Assembly (NCBI RefSeq): GCF_017573545.1
Contig: NZ_JAGEOK010000025.1
Span: forward strand, 105,538 to 169,537
DNA: 64,000 nt
Direction of reading: 5' to 3'
DNA from: Actinomadura nitritigenes
Lineage (GTDB): Bacteria; Actinomycetota; Actinomycetes; Streptosporangiales; Streptosporangiaceae
Positions 26,561 through 35,125 of this stretch are shown in pieces. A program made the translations under genes and the position numbers. The notes beneath the pieces are model-generated. The model searched no databases, was not told the DNA's origin, and saw only the letters and a program-made list of their open reading frames with translations. The stretch's first letter is position 1. Each line of letters opens with the position of its first letter.

Positions 26561-26878
26561 GTGGAGACTCGGAGCGGACGGGACCGGCCGGCGGGCGGCG
26601 TGCGGGCGGCGGTCGAGCGGTGGAGCGCGGCGCCGGTGGTTTTCCTGCACCGGCTGCCGCGCGGGGTGCTGCTCGTCGCGGTGTTCGCGCTGCTGGTGAT
26701 CGGCATGGCGGGGACGGGCTGGGTGGCGGCGGCGGGGCTGCTGGTGCTGGCGGCGGCGCTGGCCTGGTTCGCGTTCCTGAACTGGCCGGAACTGGAGGCG
26801 CAGGGCCGGGTGCTGCGGATCGCGGCGCTGGTGGTGCTGGTCGGTTTCGCCCTGGGGCGGGGCATTGGGCGGTTTTGA
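26561..26878 (+). CDS. Small membrane protein, DUF6703-like
   Basis: The 105-residue protein has a basic N-terminus and three hydrophobic segments (GVLLVAVFALLVIGMAG, VAAAGLLVLAAALAWFAFLN, LRIAALVVLVGFALG). The segment VFLHRLPRGVLL and the WPELEAQGRVLR loop resemble the actinobacterial DUF6703 family, found near zinc-transport genes; function unknown. GTG 26561 is supported by a -10 six bases upstream. Its stop codon is part of the Zur box of znuA. Confidence 0.65.
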   Translation: METRSGRDRPAGGVRAAVERWSAAPVVFLHRLPRGVLLVAVFALLVIGMAGTGWVAAAGLLVLAAALAWFAFLNWPELEAQGRVLRIAALVVLVGFALGRGIGRF

Positions 26879-26904
26879 CAACCGTTTTCATCTTCGTCCA
26901 TAAT
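26875..26904 (+). promoter_or_regulatory. znuA promoter (TTGACA-18-CATAAT)
   Basis: A perfect -35 TTGACA (26875-26880) and a -10 CATAAT (26899-26904) are separated by 18 bp. The -10 ends six bases before the ATG of znuA, so transcription should start on the start codon (leaderless). A Zur-type palindrome covers the -35 and spacer. Confidence 0.85.
26876..26890. promoter_or_regulatory. Zur box
   Basis: TGACAACCGTTTTCA is a 15-bp dyad of the actinobacterial Zur type (TGA-n-AA...TT-n-TCA). It overlaps the -35 and spacer of the znuA promoter, the classical position for zinc-dependent repression. The zur gene is the last gene of the same operon. Confidence 0.8.
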
Positions 26905-26910
26905 CGGAGC

Positions 26911-27867
26911 ATGCCCCGACCCCGCATCCGGTTCCGCACCGTCCCCGCCGCGGCCCTCGCCGCCGCCGGGCTCGGCGCGGCGCTGGCGGGCTGCGGCAGC
27001 GCGGTCGCGGACGTCCCGCCCGGCAGGACGGCCGTCGTGGCGTCCTTCTACCCCGCCGCCTGGCTCGCCGAGCGCGTCGGCGGCGGCGACGTGTACGTCC
27101 GGACGCTGACCAGGCCCGGCGCCGAGCCGCACGACCTGGAGCTGACGGCCCGGCAGGTCGCCCAGGTCGAGAAGGCCGACCTCGCCGTGTACGTGAAGGG
27201 CGTCCAGCCCGCCGTCGACGACGCGGTCCGCGAGCACGCCAAGGACCGGTCGCTGGACGCCGCGAGCCTGGTGACGACGCTCCCGCCACCGTCCGGCGAC
27301 GAGAGCGAGATCGAGGAGCACGACGGCGACCGGGGGCACGCCGACGTCGGCTACGACCCGCACGTCTGGCTCGACCCCGTCCGGATGGCCACCGTCGCGA
27401 CCGCCCTCGGCGACCGGCTCGCCCGGGCCGACGGCGCCCACGCGGCCGCCTACCGGCAGCGCGCCGGGGCCGTCGCGGCCGAGCTGTCCGGCCTCGACCG
27501 GCGGTTCCGCGACGGCCTGGAGGACTGCGCCCGCCGCGACATCGTCACCGCGCACGCCGCGTTCGGCTACCTCGCCGAGCGGTACGGGCTGCGGCAGGTG
27601 TCGGTCGCGGGCATCGACGCGTCGATGGAGCCGTCGCCGAAACGGCTGGCCGCGCTGACCCGCGAGGTACGGTCGGCGGGCGCGACGACGATCTTCACCG
27701 AGCGGCTCGTCAGCTCGAAGGTCGCCGACTCGCTGGCCCGGGAGGCGGGCGTGCGGACGGCCGTGCTCGACCCGGTGGAGGGCGTCGAGAAGGGCTCCTC
27801 CGACGACTACATGTCCATCATGGACCGGAACCTGCGGACCCTGCGGACCGCCCTGGAGTGCTCATGA
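26911..27867 (+). CDS. znuA: Zinc ABC transporter substrate-binding lipoprotein
   Basis: The 318-residue cluster A-I metal-binding lipoprotein has a signal peptide with lipobox LAGC (AAGLGAALAGCGS), so it is membrane-anchored outside the cell. The ZnuA/TroA fold is shown by VVASFYPAAWLAERVGG, GAEPHDLELT (first metal His), an acidic His-containing loop EEHDGDRGHADVGYDPHVWLDP, TAHAAFGYLAERYG and FTERLVSSKVADSLA. It delivers Zn2+ to the ZnuBC permease encoded downstream. Transcription begins at a near-consensus promoter overlapped by a Zur box. Confidence 0.92.
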   Translation: MPRPRIRFRTVPAAALAAAGLGAALAGCGSAVADVPPGRTAVVASFYPAAWLAERVGGGDVYVRTLTRPGAEPHDLELTARQVAQVEKADLAVYVKGVQPAVDDAVREHAKDRSLDAASLVTTLPPPSGDESEIEEHDGDRGHADVGYDPHVWLDPVRMATVATALGDRLARADGAHAAAYRQRAGAVAAELSGLDRRFRDGLEDCARRDIVTAHAAFGYLAERYGLRQVSVAGIDASMEPSPKRLAALTREVRSAGATTIFTERLVSSKVADSLAREAGVRTAVLDPVEGVEKGSSDDYMSIMDRNLRTLRTALECS

Positions 27868-28616
27868 CCGACGGCGTGCCCGCGACGGACCGCGGCGGGG
27901 CGGCGCCGCCCTTCGCGATGACCGGCGGCGTCGTCCGGCGGGACGGCCGCGAGGTGCTGTCCGGCGTCGACCTGCGGGTCGGCGCGGGCGACGTGCTGGC
28001 GATCCTCGGGCCGAACGGGGCGGGCAAGTCCACGCTGGTCAAGGCGCTGCTCGGGCTCGTCCCGCTGGCCGCCGGGCGGACCGAGATCTACGGCGAGCCG
28101 CCCGCCCGGTTCCGCGACTGGCGGCGCGTCGGGTACGTCCCGCAGCGGCTGCCGATGGGCGGCGGCGTCCCGTCGACGGTCCGCGAGGTCGTGGCGTCCG
28201 GGCGGATCGCGCGCCGGTCGCGCTGGCTGCCCGCGCTGGTCACCGACCGGGCCGCCGACCGCGCCGCGGTGAACCGCGCGCTGGAGGCCGTCGGCCTCGC
28301 CGACCGGGCCCGCGACTCGGCGCACCTGCTGTCCGGCGGGCAGCAGCAGCGGGTACTGATCGCCCGCGCGCTGGCCGGCGAGCCGGAGGCGTTCGTGATG
28401 GACGAGCCGACCGCGGGCGTGGACGCGGCGAGCCAGGCGGCGCTGGCGGCGACGCTGCGCGGCCTGGCGGAGGCGGGCCGGACGGTGGTGCTGGTCGCCC
28501 ACGAGCTCGGCCCGATGGAACCGCTCATCACCCGCACGGTCGAGCTGGAGCACGGCCGGGTGGCGCGCGAGAGCGCAGGGAGCATGGCGAGCGGCCGGAC
28601 GGGGAGCGCGGCGTGA
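27864..28616 (+). CDS. znuC: Zinc ABC transporter ATP-binding protein
   Basis: The 250-residue ABC ATPase has Walker A GPNGAGKST, Q-loop VGYVPQR, signature LLSGGQQQRVLIARAL, Walker B AFVMDEPTAGVD and switch His in VAHEL. It powers zinc uptake with ZnuB and ZnuA. ATG 27864 lies in an ATGA overlap with the znuA stop and has GGAG six bases upstream, so translation is coupled. Confidence 0.93.
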   Translation: MTDGVPATDRGGAAPPFAMTGGVVRRDGREVLSGVDLRVGAGDVLAILGPNGAGKSTLVKALLGLVPLAAGRTEIYGEPPARFRDWRRVGYVPQRLPMGGGVPSTVREVVASGRIARRSRWLPALVTDRAADRAAVNRALEAVGLADRARDSAHLLSGGQQQRVLIARALAGEPEAFVMDEPTAGVDAASQAALAATLRGLAEAGRTVVLVAHELGPMEPLITRTVELEHGRVARESAGSMASGRTGSAA

Positions 28617-29509
28617 CGGAGATGCTGCAGTTCGACTTCATGCGCATCGCGCTGGTGATGGCGGTGCTGATCGGCCTGACGGCGCCGGCGGTGGGGACGT
28701 TCATCGTGCAGCGGCGGCTGTCGCTGCTCGGCGACGGCGTCGGGCACGTCGCGCTGACCGGCATCGGGCTCGGGCTGCTCACCGGGTCGTCGCCCGTGCT
28801 GGGCGCGCTGGTGGTGGCGGTGCTCGGCGCGGTGGCGATCGAGGTGGTGCGCGCCCGCAGCCGCAGCGGCGCGGACGTGGCGCTGGCGCTGCTGTTCTAC
28901 GGCGGGCTGGCGGGCGGCGTGATCCTCACCAACGCGCAGGGCGGCGGGGCGAGCCTGCAGTCGTACCTGTTCGGATCGATCAGCAGCGTGTCGGCGTCCG
29001 ACCTGTACGTGGTCGCGGCGCTCGCGGTCGTCGTGCTCGGGATCGTCGCGGTGTTCGGCCGGGAGCTGTTCCTGCTGTGCCAGGACGAGGACGTGGCGCG
29101 GGCGGCGGGGCTGCCCGTCCGGTTCCTCAGCGCGCTGATCGCGGTGACCGCCGCGGTGACCGTGGTGATCGCGATGCGGGCGATCGGGCTGCTGCTGGTG
29201 AGCGCGCTGATGGTCGTTCCGGTGGCGGCGGCGCAGCAGGTCACGCGGGGCTTCCGGAGCACGATGCTGCTGGCGATGGGGGTCGGTGTACTGTCGGCGG
29301 TGTCGGGTCTCGCGGGCTCCTTCCAGTACGATCTTCCCCCGGGTCCCTCGATCGTGCTGCTGGCGCTGGCGCTCTTCCTGGCGGCGGCCGCCGGGGGGAC
29401 CGTGGTGCGCCGCAGGCGCGCCCGCCGGGCCGGGAACGTCCTCCCGGGTGCGGCCGGGCCGGGCGAGCGACCGCGGGTGGAGGCCGAGGCGGAGGTGATC
29501 AAGGGATGA
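28613..29509 (+). CDS. znuB: Zinc ABC transporter permease
   Basis: The 298-residue ABC-3 family permease has about eight hydrophobic segments. Typical stretches are GTFIVQRRLSLLGDGVGHVAL, GLLLVSALMVVPVAAAQ and LFGSISSVSASD. It forms the membrane channel of the zinc importer. GTG 28613 overlaps the znuC stop by four bases (GTGA), implying coupled translation. Confidence 0.93.
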   Translation: MTEMLQFDFMRIALVMAVLIGLTAPAVGTFIVQRRLSLLGDGVGHVALTGIGLGLLTGSSPVLGALVVAVLGAVAIEVVRARSRSGADVALALLFYGGLAGGVILTNAQGGGASLQSYLFGSISSVSASDLYVVAALAVVVLGIVAVFGRELFLLCQDEDVARAAGLPVRFLSALIAVTAAVTVVIAMRAIGLLLVSALMVVPVAAAQQVTRGFRSTMLLAMGVGVLSAVSGLAGSFQYDLPPGPSIVLLALALFLAAAAGGTVVRRRRARRAGNVLPGAAGPGERPRVEAEAEVIKG

Positions 29510-29892
29510 CGACGGCCCGCCGCGACGCGGTGCGGCAGGTCCTGGCCGGCTGCGAGGGCTTCCGCAGCGCCCAGGACATCTACGCCGACCTCCGCGCGGA
29601 CGGCTCCAAGATCGGCCTGACGACGGTGTACCGGGCGCTGCAGGCGCTCAGCGACTCCGGCGAGGTCGACGTGCTGCGCACCGACGAGGGCGAGGCGGTG
29701 TACCGCGCCTGCCGGACCGAGCAGCACCACCACCACCTGGTCTGCCGCGCGTGCGGCCGGACGGTCGAGGTCGAGGGCCCGGCCGTGGAGCGCTGGGCGG
29801 ACGCGATCGCCGCCGAGCACGGGTTCGCCGAGATCACGCACACCGTCGAGGTGTTCGGGACGTGCGCGGACTGCCGGTCCGCGTCCCGCTGA
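29506..29892 (+). CDS. zur: Fur-family zinc uptake repressor
   Basis: The 128-residue Fur-family protein has an N-terminal winged helix (SAQDIYADLR...IGLTTVYRALQAL, the recognition helix) and a C-terminal metal domain with HHHHLVCRACGRTVEVEG and CADC, giving the two CxxC zinc-site pairs. Its place as last gene of znuA-znuC-znuB, entered by an ATGA overlap, identifies it as Zur. It would bind the box at 26876-26890 when zinc is plentiful and so control its own operon. Confidence 0.92.
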   Translation: MTTARRDAVRQVLAGCEGFRSAQDIYADLRADGSKIGLTTVYRALQALSDSGEVDVLRTDEGEAVYRACRTEQHHHHLVCRACGRTVEVEGPAVERWADAIAAEHGFAEITHTVEVFGTCADCRSASR

Positions 29893-30121
29893 TCGAGACG
29901 CGCGCCCTGGTACGTTCCCGGGCGCGCTTCCGTCCCGTGCGCCCGGCGCCCGGTTCCGCAGGCGCGGCGCAAGGCGCGTAGTTCACACGCTGCGTATCGG
30001 TCTTTTGGCTGTTTGTAACAGGTACAACTAAATCCTCGTATGTCATAAATGTCCCATTGCCACGGTGGGCCCGACGGCGGGCCTCTCGGGGGGCCATGGC
30101 GCTCCGCACGAGAGGGCGTTC

Positions 30122-31735
30122 ATGACAAGACGGGCGATCACCAGCCGGCGGACCGCGCTCCTGGCGTCGGCGACCCTGCTCGCGACGGCCGGCACCGCGC
30201 TGCCGGCGTCCGCGCGGCAGGCCCCGCCTCCCCCCGACCCGCGGACCGCCGCCGCGCACGCGCTCAAGGCGCTGCCCGCGCACGGCGCGCAGACCCGCGA
30301 CGGCGGCGGCCAGTCGTTCACGGTCGTCGGGGTCGCGGTGGACCGGGACGGCACGTCCCACACCCGGATGACCCGGACCTACGACGGGCTCCCGGTCCTG
30401 GGCGGCGACATCGTCGTCCACCAGTCCGCCGGAGGGACGTGGCGCGGCAGCAGCCTGACCCTCGCCAAGGCGCCGGCCGACGCCAGCCCCGAGCTCCCCG
30501 CCAAGACGGCCACCCGGAAGGCCCTGACCAAGGGCCACAGGACGCAGGGCGCCGCGCAGCTCGTCGTCGAGGCGCGCACCGCCGACCATCAGCCGCGCCT
30601 CGCCTGGCGCGTCCAGACCGCCGGCAGGCAGGCCGACGGCACGCCCAGCCGCCTCCTCACCACCGTCGACGCGGCGACCGGCAAGGTCCTGCTGCGCGAG
30701 GAGACGATCCGCACCGACGCCGGCGACGGCCGCTCCCTCTACACCGGGACCGTCCCGCTGGAGACCACGAATTCCGGCGGCGCCTACCAGCTGAAGGACC
30801 CCACCCGCGGCGGCACCTACACCGGCGACGCGCAGAACCAGACGGACTTCTGCTTCCTGTCGTTCTGCCTTTACCGGGCCCCGGCGACGATCTTCACCGA
30901 CGCCGACGATCACTGGGGGAACGGGACGACGTCCGACCGGGCGACCGTCGCCGTGGACGCCCAGTTCGGCACCAACGAGACCTGGGACTTCTACAAGAAC
31001 GTGTTCGGCCGCCTCGGCATCAACGGCGACGGCAAGGGCTCGTTCAACCGCGTCCACTACGACAACGGCTACGCCAACGCGTTCTGGGACGACTCCTGCT
31101 TCTGCATGACGTACGGCGACGGCGACGGCACCCAGCTCGGCCCGCTCACCGCCCTGGACGTCACCGCCCACGAGATGACCCACGGCGTCACGTCCGCGAC
31201 CGCGAACCTCACCTACTCCGGCGAGTCCGGCGGGCTGAACGAGGCGACGTCCGACATCATGGCCGCCGCCGTCGAGTTCTACGCGAACAACTCCGCCGAC
31301 CTCGGCGACTACCTCGTCGGGGAGAAGGTCGTCCTGCCCGGCTTCGGCAAGGCGGCGCTCCGCTTCATGGACAGGCCCAGCAAGGACGGCACGTCGCCGG
31401 ACGCCTGGTCGTCCACCACCAAGAACCTCGACGTGCACTACTCGTCGGGCGTCGCCAACCACTTCTACTACCTGCTGTCGGAGGGCAGCGGCGCCAAGAC
31501 GATCAACGGCGTCTCCTACGACAGCCCGACGTCCAACGGCTCCACGGTCACCGGCATCGGACGCGACGCCGCCACGAAGATCTGGTACCGCGCCCTCACC
31601 ACGTACATGACGTCCTCGACCGACTACAAGGCCGCCCGCACGGCGACCCTGAACGCGGCCAAGGACCTGTACGGCACGGGCAGCACCCAGTACAACGCCG
31701 TCGCGGCCGCCTGGTCCGCGGTGAACGTGAACTGA
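30122..31735 (+). CDS. Secreted M4 family metallopeptidase (thermolysin type)
   Basis: The 537-residue exported zinc endopeptidase has an N-terminal signal sequence (TALLASATLLATAGTALPASA), an FTP-type propeptide (about residues 40-200) and the catalytic M4 domain. Zinc ligands are in HEMTH (H350, E351, H354) and E374 of GGLNEATSD. HYSSGVANHFYYLLSEG carries the transition-state histidine. ATG 30122 has GAGAGGG upstream. It digests extracellular protein. The 228 bases upstream are AT-rich near 30010-30050, with an inverted TTGTA-ACAGG-TACAA that could be an operator. A strong hairpin follows the stop. Confidence 0.92.
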   Translation: MTRRAITSRRTALLASATLLATAGTALPASARQAPPPPDPRTAAAHALKALPAHGAQTRDGGGQSFTVVGVAVDRDGTSHTRMTRTYDGLPVLGGDIVVHQSAGGTWRGSSLTLAKAPADASPELPAKTATRKALTKGHRTQGAAQLVVEARTADHQPRLAWRVQTAGRQADGTPSRLLTTVDAATGKVLLREETIRTDAGDGRSLYTGTVPLETTNSGGAYQLKDPTRGGTYTGDAQNQTDFCFLSFCLYRAPATIFTDADDHWGNGTTSDRATVAVDAQFGTNETWDFYKNVFGRLGINGDGKGSFNRVHYDNGYANAFWDDSCFCMTYGDGDGTQLGPLTALDVTAHEMTHGVTSATANLTYSGESGGLNEATSDIMAAAVEFYANNSADLGDYLVGEKVVLPGFGKAALRFMDRPSKDGTSPDAWSSTTKNLDVHYSSGVANHFYYLLSEGSGAKTINGVSYDSPTSNGSTVTGIGRDAATKIWYRALTTYMTSSTDYKAARTATLNAAKDLYGTGSTQYNAVAAAWSAVNVN

Positions 31736-31754
31736 CGCCCGTCCGCACGTGGCG

Positions 31755-31788
31755 GAGGCCCCCGCGCCGCCCGCGGCGCGGGGGCCTC
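31755..31788 (+). terminator. Hairpin terminator
   Basis: A perfect 16-bp stem (31755-31770 with 31773-31788) and a 2-base loop lie 20 bases after the metallopeptidase stop codon. Confidence 0.8.
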
Positions 31789-31812
31789 GACGCCGGCCGG
31801 ACCGGCGTGGGA

Positions 31813-31818
31813 GACAAT
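31813..31818 (+). promoter_or_regulatory. -10 hexamer of a leaderless promoter
   Basis: GACAAT lies six bases before ATG 31825 of the OsmC-like gene, giving a predicted start on the A of the ATG. The same GACAAT-N6-start arrangement occurs at era. Confidence 0.5.
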
Positions 31819-31824
31819 CGGATC

Positions 31825-32250
31825 ATGGCTACGACACGCACCGCCAACGCGCACTGGGAAGGGCCGCTCCTCAGCGGCCAGGGCACGGTCTCGCTGGACT
31901 CCTCCAAGGTCGGCACGTTCGACGTGACGTGGGCGTCGCGCAGCGAGGAGCCGAACGGCCGCACGAGCCCGGAGGAGCTGATCGCCGCGGCCCACTCGAC
32001 CTGCTACTCGATGGCGCTCTCGCACGGCCTGGCCGGCGCCGGGAACCCGCCGGAGAAGGTGGACACCAAGGCGGAGGTCACCTTCCAGCCCGGCGAGGGC
32101 ATCACCGGCATCCACCTGACGGTCCGGGCGAGCGTCCCGGGCCTGTCCGCGGACGCCTTCGAGAAGGCGGCGCAGGACGCCAAGGAGAACTGCCCGGTCA
32201 GCCAGGCGCTCAAGGGCACCACGATCACCCTCGACGCGGCCCTGGTCTGA
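31825..32250 (+). CDS. OsmC family peroxiredoxin
   Basis: The 141-residue OsmC/Ohr-fold thiol peroxidase has SPEELIAAAHSTCYSMAL, which contains the first redox Cys, and ENCPVSQAL, which contains the resolving Cys. Homologues reduce organic hydroperoxides. The length is normal. The start codon is supported by a -10 hexamer six bases upstream. It converges with uppS, with only 12 bases between the stops. Confidence 0.9.
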   Translation: MATTRTANAHWEGPLLSGQGTVSLDSSKVGTFDVTWASRSEEPNGRTSPEELIAAAHSTCYSMALSHGLAGAGNPPEKVDTKAEVTFQPGEGITGIHLTVRASVPGLSADAFEKAAQDAKENCPVSQALKGTTITLDAALV

Positions 32251-32262
32251 GCCGGGCCCGCG

Positions 32263-33063
32263 TCAGCCGGTCGCGGCGGTGGGCTCCACCGGATTGGGGA
32301 GCGCGCCGCCGTACCGGCGGTCCCGGCTGGCGTACAGCTCGCACGCGTGCCAGAGGTGCCGGCGGTCGAAGTCCGGCCACAGCGTGTCGAGGAAGACCAT
32401 CTCCGCGTACGCCGACTGCCAGAGCAGGAAGTTGGAGGTGCGCTGCTCCCCCGACGACCGCAGGAACAGGTCGACGTCCGGGATGCCCGGCTCGTCGAGG
32501 TAGCGGGCGAACACCTTCTCGGTGATCTTGTCGGGGTTCAGCCGGCCGTCCCGGACGTCCCGGGCGATCGCGGCGGCGGCGTCGGCGATCTCGGCGCGGC
32601 CGCCGTAGTTCACGCAGAACTGCAGGGTGAGCACGTCGTTGTCGCGCGTCATCTCCTCGGCCGTCTCCAGCTCCTTGATGACGCTGCGCCACAGCCGGGG
32701 GCGGCGGCCCGCCCAGCGGACCCGCACGCCCATGGAGTGCAGCTGGTCGCGGCGGCGGCGGATCACGTCCCGGTTGAAGCCCATGAGGAAGCGGACCTCG
32801 TCCGGCGAGCGCCGCCAGTTCTCGGTGGAGAACGCGTACGCCGACAGGTACGGCACGCCCAGCTCGATCGCGCCCATGATCACGTCGAAGAGCGAGTCCT
32901 CGCCGCGCTTGTGCCCCTCGGTGCGCGGCAGCCCGCGCTCCTTGGCCCAGCGGCCGTTGCCGTCCATGACGATGGCGACGTGCCGCGGCACCAGGTCCGC
33001 GGGGATCGGCGGCGGCGTCGCGCCGCCCCGATGCGGTTCCGGGGGCAGAACGGCCCTTCTCAC
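32263..33063 (-). CDS. uppS: Isoprenyl transferase (undecaprenyl/decaprenyl diphosphate synthase)
   Basis: The 266-residue cis-prenyltransferase builds the polyprenyl diphosphate carrier for cell-wall synthesis. The first conserved region HVAIVMDGNGRWAKERGLPR holds the catalytic Asp. GHKRGEDSL, YAFSTENWRRSPDEV and the C-terminal DLFLRSSGEQRTSNFLLWQ complete the family pattern. GTG 33063 overlaps the recO stop by four bases (GTGA), so recO and uppS are translationally coupled, as in other actinomycetes. Confidence 0.94.
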   Translation of the reverse strand: MRRAVLPPEPHRGGATPPPIPADLVPRHVAIVMDGNGRWAKERGLPRTEGHKRGEDSLFDVIMGAIELGVPYLSAYAFSTENWRRSPDEVRFLMGFNRDVIRRRRDQLHSMGVRVRWAGRRPRLWRSVIKELETAEEMTRDNDVLTLQFCVNYGGRAEIADAAAAIARDVRDGRLNPDKITEKVFARYLDEPGIPDVDLFLRSSGEQRTSNFLLWQSAYAEMVFLDTLWPDFDRRHLWHACELYASRDRRYGGALPNPVEPTAATG

Positions 33064-33851
33064 ACTCTCTCCCTGTTGGTGTCGTCGCTGCGGCCCGCGC
33101 CGTCCGGCGGGTCGCCGGCGCCCTCGCGCTCGACGTGCCGCAGCGAGCGGATCCCGTGTTCCAGATGCCACTGCAGGTAGGCGGCGACGAGGCCGCTGCT
33201 CTCCACCCGGTGGCGGGGCTCGCTGGCGTCGGCGTACTCCCAGTCGCCGCGCAGCAGGGCCAGCATCAGCGCGAACGTCGGCGGCGCCGGCGTCGCGGCG
33301 CCGGGCTGCCGGCAGTTCGCGCAGACCGCGCCGCCCGCCGCGATCGCGAACCCGCGCAGCCCGCCGCGGGTGCCGCACCGGCAGCACTCGTCCAGCGCCG
33401 GGGCCCACCCGGCGACCGACAGCGAGCGCAGCAGGAAGGCGTCCAGGACGAGCCGCGGGTCGTGGCCGCGCTCGGCGAGCGTGCGCAGCCCCCCGACCAG
33501 CAGCAGGAACTGCCGCAGCGCGGGCTCGCCCTCCTCGCCGGCCAGCTTGTCGGCGGTCTCCAGCATCGCCGTCCCCGCGGTGTAGCGGGGATAGTCGGTG
33601 ACCAGCGCCTCCCCGTACGGGCGCAGCGTCTCGGCCTGGGTGATCAGGTCGAGCGAGCGGCGCTCGTACAGCTGGAGGTCGACGTGCGTGAACGGCTCCA
33701 GCCGCGCGCCGAAACGGGACTTGGTCTTGCGGACCCCCTTCGCCGCGGCGCGGATCCGGCCGCTGCGCCGGGTCAGCACCGTCACGATGCGGTCGGCCTC
33801 GCCCAGCTTCTGGGTGCGCAGGACGATGCCTTCGTCGCGGTAGAGGGTCAC
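33060..33851 (-). CDS. recO: DNA repair protein RecO
   Basis: The 263-residue RecF-pathway mediator anneals DNA and helps load RecA. The N-terminal OB fold is LYRDEGIVLRTQKLGEADRI with GVRKTKSRFGARLEPFTHVD. A C4 zinc site is seen in CCRCG and CANCR. GTG 33851 begins VTLYRDEG, the family start; upstream in-frame residues are not conserved. The last bases overlap uppS. Confidence 0.93.
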   Translation of the reverse strand: MTLYRDEGIVLRTQKLGEADRIVTVLTRRSGRIRAAAKGVRKTKSRFGARLEPFTHVDLQLYERRSLDLITQAETLRPYGEALVTDYPRYTAGTAMLETADKLAGEEGEPALRQFLLLVGGLRTLAERGHDPRLVLDAFLLRSLSVAGWAPALDECCRCGTRGGLRGFAIAAGGAVCANCRQPGAATPAPPTFALMLALLRGDWEYADASEPRHRVESSGLVAAYLQWHLEHGIRSLRHVEREGAGDPPDGAGRSDDTNRERV

Positions 33852-34036
33852 CCGTTCATTCTCGCGCACGCGCCCGGGTGCCTCGTTGCGCCGCCCCGGC
33901 ATCTCCGCAGGATCTTCACAAGTCCCCTGGATTCACCGCCCGTCCGGGATCCGGTCACGCTTTGTGACCGGTTTCGGCCGCGCGGTGACGGACGAAGGTG
34001 TGGCCTGCCCCACGGGGAGCTGTCAGCGTTGGACGC

Positions 34037-35071
34037 ATGAGATGCCACATCGTGCCGCCGCACATGCTGGAGCGGATCGCCCGCAACGCCGACGACCCGG
34101 CGCTGCGCGCGCGGGCCCGCGCTACCCTGGCCCTCACCTCCGCCCACGCCACCGAACGCCGCCTGGCGACCCGCGCCGCAGCCCCCGCCCCGGCCGGTCC
34201 CGCCGCCCCCGACCGGATGATCGCCGACGCCGGGCACAAGGAGGAGCTGCCCGGCAGGACCGTCCGCGCCGAGGGCGCCGCGCCCACCGGCGACAAGACC
34301 TGCGACCAGGCCTACGACTGGCTGGGCGCGACCTTCGGGTTCTACGAGGCCGCCTACGGCCGCAACTCCATCGACGGCGCCGGCCTCAAGATGATCTCGA
34401 CCGTCCACTACGGCGAACGGTACGACAACGCCTTCTGGAACGGCGAGCAGATGGTGTACGGCGACGGCGACGGGAGGATCTTCACCGACTTCACCGGAGC
34501 GCTCGACGTCACCGGGCACGAGCTGACCCACGGCGTCACGCAGTACACCGCCGACCTCGACTACTCGGGGCAGTCCGGCGCGCTCAACGAGTCGGTCTCC
34601 GACGTCTTCGGCTCCCTGATCAAGCAGTGGCACCTCGGCCAGACCGCCGACCAGGCCGACTGGCTCATCGGGCAGGGGCTGCTCGCGGCCGGCGTGCACG
34701 GCGTGGCGCTGCGCTCGATGAAGGAGCCCGGCACCGCCTACGACGACCCGCAGCTCGGCAAGGACCCGCAGCCCGCCCACATGAGCGGCTACGTCCACAC
34801 CTACGAGGACAACGGCGGCGTCCACACCAACTCCGGCATCCCGAACCGCGCGTTCTACCTCGCGGCCTCGGCGATCGGCGGGCACGCCTGGGAGAAGGCC
34901 GGGCGCGTCTGGTACGAGACCCTCACCGGCGGGTCGCTGGCGAGCGCCGTCGACTTCGCGGGCTTCGCCGCGGCGACCGTGCAGACCGCGACCCGGCTCT
35001 ACGGCGCGGACTCCGCCGAGACGACCGCGGTGGCCAACGCATGGAAAGGGGTAGGCGTCACCGGCGCTTGA
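34037..35071 (+). CDS. Protealysin-like M4 metallopeptidase (short propeptide)
   Basis: The 344-residue M4 zinc protease has no signal peptide. It starts with the compact protealysin-type propeptide marked by CHIVPPHMLERIA. Zinc ligands are HELTH (H161, E162, H165) and E185 in GALNESVSD; VHTNSGIPNRAFYLAA carries the later His. Protealysins are intracellular proteases normally encoded next to their inhibitor emfourin. Here emfourin lies 1.8 kb downstream, after a TnpB-type element. The last codons contain GGTAGGCGTCAC, repeated exactly at the far side of that element. Read without the insertion, the frame would end ...GVGVTQ instead of ...GVGVTGA. Confidence 0.9.
   Translation: MRCHIVPPHMLERIARNADDPALRARARATLALTSAHATERRLATRAAAPAPAGPAAPDRMIADAGHKEELPGRTVRAEGAAPTGDKTCDQAYDWLGATFGFYEAAYGRNSIDGAGLKMISTVHYGERYDNAFWNGEQMVYGDGDGRIFTDFTGALDVTGHELTHGVTQYTADLDYSGQSGALNESVSDVFGSLIKQWHLGQTADQADWLIGQGLLAAGVHGVALRSMKEPGTAYDDPQLGKDPQPAHMSGYVHTYEDNGGVHTNSGIPNRAFYLAASAIGGHAWEKAGRVWYETLTGGSLASAVDFAGFAAATVQTATRLYGADSAETTAVANAWKGVGVTGA
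35050..35061 (+). repeat. Left 12-bp direct repeat flanking the TnpB element
   Basis: GGTAGGCGTCAC in the last codons of the protease gene, identical to 36792-36803. The two copies bracket the TnpB-type gene and are 1742 bp apart, copy to copy. Confidence 0.75.
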
Positions 35072-35125
35072 GGGTCCAACGCTCGTGGAGCAAGTCGATT
35101 GCACGTTCGAATGGAGTGACTTAGG

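Noticed and set aside
25981..26875. Plus-strand frame encoding GPRSGG repeats and running on toward znuA
   Set aside because: It arises because the 18- and 27-bp repeats are multiples of three; it has no plausible start signal and overlaps real genes.
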